Part shown: piece by piece, positions 1 to 7,907 of the stretch | Layout of the letters: the number at the start of each line of letters is the position of its first letter | Numbering within the stretch: the stretch's first letter is position 1 | Origin: Channallabes apus | Taxonomy: Eukaryota; Chordata; Actinopteri; Siluriformes; Clariidae | Reading direction: 5' to 3' | Length of the DNA stretch: 64,000 bases | NCBI GenBank assembly: GCA_030522415.1 | Contig: CM060108.1 | Location: 53,856,452 to 53,920,451, forward strand | The notes under the pieces: model-generated | Database searches by the model: none | What the model was told of the DNA's origin: nothing | Seen by the model: the letters and a program-made list of their open reading frames with translations, nothing else | Made by a program: the position numbers and the translations under genes

Positions 1-4
1 ACAA

Positions 5-129
5 ATGAGGGCATAATAAAAATCTTACAAAATATAGGGGATATATATATATTATTATTATTATTTTTATTATAAATATATATATATATATTTCCCCTAT
101 ATTTTGTAAGATTTTTATTATGCACTCAT
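5..129. repeat. AT-rich palindrome (long hairpin)
   Basis: Positions 5-41 and 93-129 are reverse complements over 37 bases with a single mismatch. They are separated by an AT-rich 51-base loop. Single-stranded DNA or RNA from here would fold into a long hairpin. It may be a small foldback transposon, but I see no clear target-site duplication. Confidence 0.8.
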
Positions 130-203
130 ATTTATATATATATATATAGTTATATATGTATATCAAATTTTTCATGTGAATCTGGTTGTAAAACTTTTTT
201 GAC

Positions 204-276
204 TTCCCAGACCGGGAATCGAACTCGAGTTGCTGCGCTGAGAGCGCCGTATCCTAACCACTAGACCACGGAGGAT
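204..276 (-). tRNA. tRNA-Glu(CTC)-like sequence, probably pseudogene or SINE head
   Basis: On the minus strand the A box (TGGTCTAGTGGTTAGGAT), an anticodon loop CTCTCAG with anticodon CTC, and the B box GTTCGATTCC follow in the order and spacing of a tRNA-Glu. The acceptor stem has two or three mismatches and the T stem one. It is therefore more likely a tRNA pseudogene or the head of a tRNA-derived SINE than a working tRNA gene. Confidence 0.55.
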
Positions 277-474
277 TAATGGTTGCTGCTGCTTGGAAAT
301 GCCGGCTATTCAACCCGCGACCTTATACACGCGAAGCATTGTTTTTTTCGGGATCTCACCAGGACATGTACAATGGTTCATTTGTAGTAACATATGTCTA
401 TAGCACAGGCGTTTAGTCAAACATATTTATACCGATCTTTTGCTGTTAATAAACAGAGACCTTTCTGACAGACA

Positions 475-574
475 ACGTGTGTGTGTGTGTGTGTGTCTGT
501 GTGTGTGAATGAGGCATATAGATGCCGGGAATAGGACAACATACACGCGAAGCATTGTGTGTGTGTGTGTGTGT
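475..574. repeat. Two TG microsatellites with a duplicated 16-18-base spacer motif
   Basis: TG dinucleotide runs occupy about 475-507 and 555-574. The sequence ATACACGCGAAGCATTG occurs just before the second run and also at about 327-343, so a short segment has been copied. No coding potential is seen; HTHT-type reading frames here are microsatellite artefacts. Confidence 0.8.
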
Positions 575-687
575 TTGACTGAGTCTCTCCTTATGTCAGA
601 AAAGCTTACCGAAGCATAGCGCACTCGTCTCGTTACTAAACGAACTTTAGAAAAACTTTATAAATATGTAGTGCAAAAAAAGCATGT

Positions 688-757
688 ACCTTAAGCAGGA
701 ATCGAACCCGGGTCTCCCACGTGAAAGCGCCGAATCCTAACCACTAGACCACCACAC
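688..757 (-). tRNA. tRNA-Glu(TTC)-like sequence, probably pseudogene or SINE head
   Basis: The minus strand reads GTGGTCTAGTGGTTAGGATTCGGCG, then a loop with TTC, then GGGTTCGATTCC. These are recognisable A and B boxes of tRNA-Glu. The anticodon stem and acceptor stem pair poorly. It lies 410 bp from the CTC-type sequence on the same strand, so the two may belong to one repeat family. Confidence 0.5.
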
Positions 758-830
758 TACTGCAAGGCTGCTACAACAAACAGCACACCACACTACTGCA
801 AGGCTGCTACAACAAACAGCACACCACACT
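751..830. repeat. 36-bp tandem repeat
   Basis: A 36-base unit starting ACCACACTACTGCAAGG occurs at 751 and again at 787, with a third partial start at 823. It begins at the 5' edge of the second tRNA-like sequence, which suggests slippage at the end of that repeat. Confidence 0.85.
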
Positions 831-947
831 CATGTAGGTGCCATTTTACTCCAGTGTAGAAAAACAATGGCCGACGGCTCTTTTTTTTCACTCGGGGCGG
901 GATTTTGCTAAAACACCAGTGTCAATCAATTGTAGTAGGAGCGGCCT

Positions 948-973
948 CTGTCGGTGTGACTTCACACCGACAG
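948..973. repeat. Perfect 12-bp stem hairpin
   Basis: CTGTCGGTGTGA (948-959) and its exact reverse complement (962-973) are separated by only two bases. The function is unknown; it could be the centre of a foldback element or a transposon sub-terminal repeat. Confidence 0.7.
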
Positions 974-1124
974 GCTTTTGAAAACGGGCTGATTTCAGAA
1001 GGGGCATCTTATATTATTAAATTAAAAGAAAATCGCTGGGCGGCTCTTTATCACTGTAGAGTGGTTGTGTACACACTCTCCTAACACACAATGCTTGAGA
1101 AAGACTTGGAAAAAGTCCATGTAG

Positions 1125-1327
1125 CACCGTAGGTGCCCTTTAATGCTTTTGTCGCCCCTCACGGTACTTTTACTTTTATACTTTAAGTAGTTTTGAAACC
1201 AGTACTTTTAAACTTTTACTTAAGTAAAAAGCTTGGGTTGATACTTCAACTTCTAAAGAAGTATTTTTGAACCCTAGTATCTATACTTCTACTCAAGTAA
1301 TGAATGTGAATACTTTTGACACCACTG
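1125..1327. mobile_element. Non-autonomous transposon remnant ending in CACCACTG
   Basis: The segment is rich in ACTTTTACTT / AAGTAAAAG motifs and ends GACACCACTG at about 1327, which resembles the terminal inverted repeat of fish hAT-type miniature elements. I see only one end, so this is a truncated copy and the class assignment is tentative. Confidence 0.4.
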
Positions 1328-1640
1328 GTTGTAAGTAAATTAATGACGGCGACGCAACGTTCCTCCCACAACTCCTCTCATTGGTTAGTGAAATGGATTG
1401 AAGTCGCTGAATTATACATTTTATAATGTCAATCGTGTTTATTTACAGCCTTTTTTTCTTGTTAATAAAATACATAAATGTGGAATATTCTCAGCAAAAG
1501 TATCCACTATCCATATGTTAATTAAATTAATAAATAGAAAAGGGTTGTTAAACATTTATAAATACAAACATTTATGACACATGAATGAATTACAGTATGA
1601 TGACACATTAATGAATTTCACTGTTATTTATTTATTTATA
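1325..1640 (-). repeat. Inverted copy of the region upstream of zinc-finger gene 1
   Basis: Read on the minus strand this matches 13340-13870 at roughly 90-95 percent by eye. The match includes the CCAAT-containing block at 13786-13870 and the stretch around AATATTCTCAGCAAAAGTAT. About 220 bases present at 13566-13783 are missing here. It may be an inverted duplicate of a promoter-proximal segment. No zinc-finger exon is visible next to it inside the window. Confidence 0.75.
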
Positions 1641-2925
1641 AATCTAATAATCTAATAAAATCCTCGGAATCTAATAATGGCACGTGAAACAGCAGTCTGG
1701 GTCCTCTGTGACATCATAAAATCCTCTGAGGCAAACACGTTTCCCATTTCCGTAATAACCAAAGCAGGTTATTACGGAATAACATGAATAACATTTTACA
1801 CATTTTGCATTCTTTAATTTCAAAAGGCACTTAGTAATTCAGCCCTTGATGTTTCACAAAGCAGAAGTCATCTAGGATTGTTAGCCATGATACAGCTTTA
1901 AAAGTACAATAAGCAAAATTACATTAAAAAAAGGACAGATGCTTAATGTCAAACCATGCATAGTGTGCCTTCTGTCTGAACTGGGTCCTGTTCACAACTG
2001 CACTAAAGCAACTGCAAGTAAGCGAAAGATTCATGTAGGCAGCATCTCCATCCTGTAGCACTACTTCCAAGATCTCCAGGGATAACTGGAAAGTATATGG
2101 AATAGTTTTAACCCTTCATTTGCTTAAATGAAACAGGACAGTATTACAGCACTTAAGAGACTTACATCCAAAAGTTGCAACTCAGGAGTCATGATTACCT
2201 TTTGTGCCTAAAAAGGATAGCAGAGAAGACGTGTAATTCTACATATGTTAAGAAAATATGACAAAAACGTCATGTTAAGTGTAATTAAATTACATTATTT
2301 TCAATTTGCCTCTTGAGTCTCTTTGTTGCACGTCTTTCTTCTTCAGACCTCTAATGAAATGTAGTAAATGAGACGTATGTTTATATTATGTAAATAAAAG
2401 TTTACAAAATAATAAGTGATATGCCTTTAAAATAAAAAAATTTACTGATTCTTATTAAACATACAAAAGTTACTCTCGTTGTGCTTTTGTTCATGACCCT
2501 AAATAGATTACAAACTGAAGCGATTGTTACATATCGCAATATGTACATTTACAATACTTGAATAATTGTTATTATATTGCACAGGCCTAGTATATATAAT
2601 GTAAAAGCGACACCTCAGCAAAAAGTTTAGTGCTAGTTCATAAAATGTAGAGAAATAAACCTTAAGGTGAAATTCTCCAAAAGAAGCAAACACCATCTCC
2701 TAATACCAGGAATGTCTGTCTGAGGGGAAAAAATTATACTTTCTAATTACTTTCTATTTCTATGGCAAATATACATTAGAGTTTTTACTCACCTCTGTAA
2801 AATCAAAGTCCCCTGCGGTTGCAAAACTCAGGGAATCCTGGAATCGTAAACATTACAAATACATTTGTTCTATACTGGATCAAAATCTAGTAAAAAAAAA
2901 ACCATCAGCTCTATAAACTTGTTGA
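1641..2925. other. Intergenic, no recognised gene
   Basis: AT-rich sequence with stops in all frames. No transposon ends, RNA genes or convincing exons were recognised. Confidence 0.6.
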
Positions 2926-2952
2926 CTCTATAAACTCTATAAACTCTATAAA
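2926..2952. repeat. 9-bp tandem repeat CTCTATAAA x3
   Basis: Three perfect units lie directly upstream of the 5' end of L2 copy 1, with one related unit at about 2909. Confidence 0.8.
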
Positions 2953-3086
2953 CTACGTCCCTGTTGGTGACGTAGCTTCCTGTTTTCGTATCGTTGCCGC
3001 GAAAGTTTCGCAACGCGCGAGTTTCCTCGTCTAAGAACGGAATTCATCTCCAAACAACTAAAACTCCGACACAGAGGTACGTTATA

Positions 3087-3992
3087 ATGTCTACCGTTCA
3101 GCTTGTTCAGTGTGTAGAGTGCAGGATGTTTAGACATTCTTCCTCCGTCATTAGTGATAGCTTTATTTGTGATAGGTGTGTGTTAGTGAGCACTCTGACG
3201 GAGAAGATTTCAGCGTTAGAGGAGCGCATCCAGACTTTAGAGAGAGTTAGACAGTGTGAGAGCAGTGTTATTCCCGTAGCGGACAGTCGGGGTGCCACAG
3301 GCAGAGATAATCAGCCCCCGACTCCGGCATTAGAGCCCTCACAGCGGGGCGAGTGGGTGATGACTCGGCGGCATACTCGTTCAGCCAAAGCTAACGCTAA
3401 GGCTAGCCCACCGGAGCACACCTCCTCTGCGCTTCACGTGTCCAACAGGTTTGCTCTCCTCAGTGCTGCACCCGCTGAGAAACCTGAAAGAGCTCTGGTT
3501 ATAGGAGACTCTATACTGAGGCACGTGACATTAGCTAGACCTTTAGGGGCGCCAGCGGCAGTGGTTAGGTGTATCCCGGGAGCCAGAGCACCGGACATAG
3601 CAGGTAATCTTAGGGCTCTAGGACAGCACAGGTTCTCTAAGATAGTGGTACATGCTGGAGCTAACGATATACGCCTTCGTCAGTCAGAGGTTAGTAATAG
3701 TAACTTTACAGAGGTGTTTAAATTAGCGAAGGCGATGTCCGATAAAGTAATATGCTCTGGTCCCATCCCAATGAGACGTGGTGACATAGCTTACAGCAGG
3801 TTATGGTCGCTGAACCGCTGGATGTCCAGGTGGTGCTCCAAAAATAATGTGGGCTACATAGATAATTGGAAGACCTTTGAGGGCAAAGCTGGCCTGTTAG
3901 GGCGGGACGGTGTCCATCCCACTCGGGAAGGTGCTTCTCTCATTTCCTGTAGTATAGCTCATAGTCTCAGTAGAGGTCTAGTTAATCGGTGA
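3087..3992 (+). CDS. L2 LINE ORF1: zinc-finger/coiled-coil plus SGNH esterase-like protein
   Basis: About 301 residues from the methionine at 3087. I prefer this start because copy 2 keeps it (53460); an upstream in-frame ATG at 2994 also exists. Near the N-terminus there are two CxxC pairs (CVEC, CDRC), then a heptad-like stretch (LTEKISALEERIQTLE) that should form a coiled coil. The C-terminal half carries the SGNH hydrolase blocks GDSI (about 3504), GAND and DGVHP. In L2 and CR1 families ORF1 proteins of this kind bind RNA and carry an esterase-like fold. The frame is intact here, whereas in copy 2 the same ORF is frameshifted twice. It is element-encoded and not a host gene. Confidence 0.8.
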   Translation: MSTVQLVQCVECRMFRHSSSVISDSFICDRCVLVSTLTEKISALEERIQTLERVRQCESSVIPVADSRGATGRDNQPPTPALEPSQRGEWVMTRRHTRSAKANAKASPPEHTSSALHVSNRFALLSAAPAEKPERALVIGDSILRHVTLARPLGAPAAVVRCIPGARAPDIAGNLRALGQHRFSKIVVHAGANDIRLRQSEVSNSNFTEVFKLAKAMSDKVICSGPIPMRRGDIAYSRLWSLNRWMSRWCSKNNVGYIDNWKTFEGKAGLLGRDGVHPTREGASLISCSIAHSLSRGLVNR

Positions 3993-4087
3993 CAATCCAG
4001 AGCCCAGGCCAGGGAGCAGACAGACAGGCTAAACCAACCGTCTGCTAGCTGCATAGAGTCGTCACTCAGGGTTCACCTTATTGAGAC

Positions 4088-5647
4088 GTGTCTGTTCCCC
4101 AATCTAAGCAAAAATGTAGAAAGACTCAGAAAGTCTGTTTCAATAATTTAATTAACATAAAGACCACAAACTCCGATCATACTGAATGCGCAGCCGGCAC
4201 CTCTGATCTGAAGATAGGATTGTTAAATATTAGATCTCTCGCATCAAAAGCAGTTATTGTTAATGAAATTATCACAGATCAGGCGTTTGCTATACTCTGT
4301 TTAACTGAAACATGGGTTAAACAGGATGAGTATGTAGCTCTAAATGAAGCTAGTCCTCCTGGATACAGCTACATACACCAGCCTCGGTTAACTGGTAGAG
4401 GAGGAGGCGTCGCAGTTATTCATAATGATAATCTGTCTATCGTACAAAAACACGGACACAAATTTAACTCATTTGAAATTCTCTATAGTAACATAAGTCA
4501 ATTTAAGTATATTAAATCAGCTCAGTCGATTCCACTAATTATAATTTACAGACCTCCAGGGCCGTATTCTGAATTTCTTAGTGAATTTGCGGATTTCATC
4601 TCAGACCTGGTCGTTTCTGTAGACAAAGTGTTAATTGCTGGAGATTTTAACATTCATTTTGAGAATCCAGAAGACCCTCTGAGAACAGCATTTATGTCCA
4701 TACTGGACTCCGTAGGCATAAATCAGTGTGTAGTAGGACCCACTCATAAAGCAGGTCACACTTTAGATTTAGTAATATTCTTCGGATTAATTATAAGAAA
4801 TGTATTCACAATTCCACTGTCTGAAATTATCTCAGATCACTATCTTGTCTCCATTCAAGTGTTTCACAGTGATAATGTACGCACAGCACCGCGCTACCGT
4901 ATTAAACGTACATTCACATCGACTACCACACAGAGTTTTATCAGTAATCTCCCAGAGTTACCAACTTCGATTAGGCCACCGTCTGACCCCACAGAACTCG
5001 ATCAGGCGATTGAATATTTAGAGTCGACACTTCGTTGTACCTTAGATAATGTAGCTCCAGCTAAAAGAAAAATTATTAAAGATAAGAAACTCGCTCCCTG
5101 GTATAACGATCACACGCGCACTTTAAAACAGACTGCTCGGAAATTAGAGCATAAATGGCGTCAAACTAAATTATTGGTATTTCAAATAGCATGGAAAGAG
5201 AGCATCCTGAACTATAGGAAAGCTCTTAGTGTAGCTAGATCAACGTATCTCTCCACTCTTATAGAAGAAAATAAAAATAATCCTAGATTTTTATTTAATA
5301 CCATAGCCAAATTAACCAGAAATAAGACCACTACAGAAATCTCCACAACATCATCATCATGCAATAGTGAGGACTTCATGAACTTTTTTAATAATAAAAT
5401 TGTAAATATCAGGCATAAAATTGAGGCTTTGAAACCAAACAATGTAATTGATACAGATGTTAACCTAGCCATGTCAGATTCAATCCTAGAATACTTTACT
5501 CCTCTTGAAGAGAATGAACTAATTTCACTCATCTCTTCTGCAAATTCATCAACCTGTATATTAGATCCTATACCGACACATTTTCTTAAACAGATAGTAT
5601 CAGTAATAACAGAACCGCTGTTAAGAATAATTAATTTCTATTGTTAA
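4088..5647 (+). CDS. L2 LINE ORF2, endonuclease only (truncated)
   Basis: An open frame of about 519 codons. It shows the apurinic-type endonuclease blocks in order: LLNIRSL, LCLTETW, GRGGGVAVI, IIYRPPG, AGDFNIH and SDHYLV. A linker follows, ending just before the reverse transcriptase, where the internal deletion replaces the remainder with non-homologous codons and a stop. The endonuclease would nick target DNA in an intact element; without reverse transcriptase this protein cannot prime integration. The exact start is uncertain because the frame opens close behind ORF1. Confidence 0.8.
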   Translation: MSVPQSKQKCRKTQKVCFNNLINIKTTNSDHTECAAGTSDLKIGLLNIRSLASKAVIVNEIITDQAFAILCLTETWVKQDEYVALNEASPPGYSYIHQPRLTGRGGGVAVIHNDNLSIVQKHGHKFNSFEILYSNISQFKYIKSAQSIPLIIIYRPPGPYSEFLSEFADFISDLVVSVDKVLIAGDFNIHFENPEDPLRTAFMSILDSVGINQCVVGPTHKAGHTLDLVIFFGLIIRNVFTIPLSEIISDHYLVSIQVFHSDNVRTAPRYRIKRTFTSTTTQSFISNLPELPTSIRPPSDPTELDQAIEYLESTLRCTLDNVAPAKRKIIKDKKLAPWYNDHTRTLKQTARKLEHKWRQTKLLVFQIAWKESILNYRKALSVARSTYLSTLIEENKNNPRFLFNTIAKLTRNKTTTEISTTSSSCNSEDFMNFFNNKIVNIRHKIEALKPNNVIDTDVNLAMSDSILEYFTPLEENELISLISSANSSTCILDPIPTHFLKQIVSVITEPLLRIINFYC

Positions 5648-5680
5648 AAGCGCTATACAAATAAAACTGAATTGAATTGA

Positions 5681-5923
5681 ACCAACAAGCTCAGTGGTTA
5701 AGGCTTTGGATTACGGTTCAATTCAATTGTATTTTATTTATATAGCGCTTTTAACAATGGTCATTGTCTCAAGATCTCAGGTTCAAACCCCACAACCACC
5801 AAGTTGCCACTGTTGGGTCTTTGAGCAAGGCCCTTAACCCTAAACTGCTCAGATGTGTAATGAGATTTTTTTTAAAAATGTAAGTCGCTCTGGATAAGAG
5901 CGTCTGCCAAATGCCTAAATGTA
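5681..5923 (+). mobile_element. V-SINE-like tRNA-derived SINE with nested L2 tail
   Basis: It has a tRNA-like head (AGCTCAGTGGTTAAGGC and a B box CAGGTTCAAACCCC), a central part (CACTGTTGGG...GAGCAAGGCCCTTAACCC) and the tail GTCGCTCTGGATAAGAGCG. A second copy without the interruption lies at 22972-23162. About 55 bases of an L2 3' end, antisense, sit between ACGG and AGATCTCAGG at about 5716-5772. Confidence 0.85.
5716..5772 (-). mobile_element. Short L2 3'-end fragment nested in the SINE
   Basis: The minus strand reads as the L2 3' end (AAAAGCGCTATATAAATAAAA and the GAATT tail). With the sense L2 tail at 5637-5681 it forms an inverted repeat of about 45 bases. Confidence 0.75.
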
Positions 5924-6173
5924 TGTGCAGAAAGGGCAATTGCTGCAGTAGTCTTTTAAATACTGCTCACACTGTCCCTTATTGCTTAATACTGTTTTGT
6001 GCATGTTTGCATAGATCATTGGTTTTAATATAATTTTTAATTGTGCTGTAGAAGTCATTTTTAATGTAGTGATTTTAACTTGTACTTAAAAGAGCAAAAT
6101 GTTAGGATTTGTTTCTGTGAGTAAAATGATTCAGCACAAGGTGCATGAAAGGAGGGCTTGTTTTCTATATACA
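5924..6173. other. Intergenic, nothing recognised
   Basis: AT-rich with no coding or repeat signal recognised. Confidence 0.5.
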
Positions 6174-6469
6174 CCCAGATAGCAAGGTGACATTGATTCA
6201 ATGTTGAAATTTCATCAGAATCATCATTTTGGTTGAGGTTGATTATTCAATGCTAAATAATGTTGAATCAATGTTGATAATTCATTGATTTTCTGTGTTG
6301 AAAAGACAAACATTGAGTCAATGTTGATTTTTGGTTTTGGAACCCATCCTCATTCAACAATATGAGGCAAATTAAATTAACTAAGTGCATTTCTATAAAA
6401 TGTGTATGCATGTGTGTATGTGTTTAAAACAGGTTCAAAAATTGACTACGAGAGATTTGCCATGGTGCT

Positions 6470-6612
<143 letters not shown>

Positions 6613-6962
6613 TGTTATTAAGGGAAAAAAATATTTGATGGTAAGTTTTGTGTATTTACCTTGCTGTCTAGTTTACTCACTTGAGAGCTTAATTCCTGTT
6701 TGCCGTTCAAAAGTTCTCAATTTTCGGCTCGCATTTAACATCGGAGGGTGTTTTTACACTGTCGCCACGTCAGTATAATACACTCTACAGGCATGAGAAT
6801 TCAATATATTGTAGTCTGGATGTTCCTGCCACTCACGGTGAAAGAATTTTGGCGATGCGACCTACGGTATTCTGTTGGGAAGCATTTGTTTGAGAGCTTA
6901 GTTCCTGTTTCCCGTTGTCTGTGTCTGACCCAGAGCAGTTTGCGTGCCCCACATGGAAAGAA

Positions 6963-7115
6963 CCTATATGAGGACATATGCGCATATATGAAACCTATAT
7001 GCAGAATATATGCGCATATATCCTCACCTATATGAGGATATATGCGCATATATGAAACCTATATGCAGTATATATGCATATATATGATAATATATATGCT
7101 GCATATATGCGTATA
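6963..7115. repeat. Tandem 64-bp palindrome-rich repeat
   Basis: The unit CCTATATGAGGAYATATG followed by CGCATATATGAAACCT starts at 6963 and 7027, and a third partial copy lies at about 7381-7412. Each contains the self-complementary TATATGCGCATATA or a close variant. No protein is supported. Confidence 0.75.
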
Positions 7116-7759
7116 TATGCCACATGTAGGCAACATTGAGGTGCATATGTGTGCATATACAGGCCACATAGGTCTCCTGTATTGCTTCTTTATATCCACA
7201 TATAAGCCCTATATGTACATACAAGATATGTCTCCTATGGCAGGATCTGGTCATTTTAGCTCATATCTCACTTTGGCAACTGTCATACATGATGCCTAGC
7301 TCATATTTTCTATTATCAAGGCAATAACTAAGAACTAACAAAAAAAAATGCAAAAAAATAATCCTAATTGCCCACATACAGTATATGAGGATATATGCAC
7401 ATATATGAAACCTCAGTCTCCGTGAAAATCTTTTTGAAACACGTCACTAAAATTAACTGAAATGAGAAATATATCTATAGAAAGCTTAAAGTGTCTACTT
7501 TTAAATGATGCAAGTCACATTGAAAACAAATATTCTCAGTTTATGTAATCCGTATGAAACCAAGGAGAGGCACAGAATTTCTGTCGCACTTGTATGCTAA
7601 TGACCCGAGGCAGGACACGCCCACACGCCAATCACACGGAAATCAGTCCGGGAAATTTACATACTAGTCCACGCCCCCGAACACCGGCATGTAAAACGAA
7701 CACAGAGAGACAGGTTTGAAAATACTCCGATTCAGTGAGTTTTCTGCACGTTTTGGAAG
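7116..7759. other. No gene; third copy of the ATATGAGGATATATG repeat at about 7381
   Basis: Repeat-like AT-rich DNA, then more GC-balanced sequence leading into the piggyBac-like exon. No promoter was assigned. Confidence 0.5.
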
Positions 7760-7903
7760 ATGGCACGCGCTTACACATCCGAGGAAACTCTTCAGAATGT
7801 TCTGGAAAGTTGGAGGAGTTTACATTTACCTCAGAAGAAGACTGTGTGACTCCGACGACGAACAGGAGCATTTTGAACAGAGAATAGACCCATGCTACAC
7901 TGG
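7760..7903 (+). pseudogene. PiggyBac-like N-terminal exon, frameshifted
   Basis: From ATG 7760 the frame reads MARAYTSEETLQNVLES. Acidic residues then continue in a second frame (EEFTFTSEEDC) and in a third (DSDDEQEHFEQRIDPCYTG) up to a good splice donor, GG|GTAAGTT at 7904. A short basic start followed by an acidic tract resembles the N-terminus of piggyBac-family transposases. Two single-base shifts break it, and no DDD catalytic domain is recognisable downstream. The family call rests only on this N-terminal pattern. Confidence 0.4.
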
Positions 7904-7907
7904 GTAA

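Larger units (their letters stand above)
2964..5681 (+). mobile_element. L2-type LINE, copy 1, internally deleted
   Basis: The 5' end aligns with that of L2 copy 2 (53355) from TTGGTGACGTAGCTTCC onward. The body holds ORF1, then ORF2 through the endonuclease and the linker. At about 5635 it jumps from within ORF2 straight to the 3' terminal motif AAAAGCGCTATACAAATAAA plus the GAATT tail. Compared with copy 2, roughly 2.2 kb containing all of the reverse transcriptase is missing, while both ends are kept. This copy cannot move on its own. Confidence 0.85.

Noticed and set aside
427..624. HTHTHT reading frame on the minus strand
   Set aside because: Produced by TG microsatellites.
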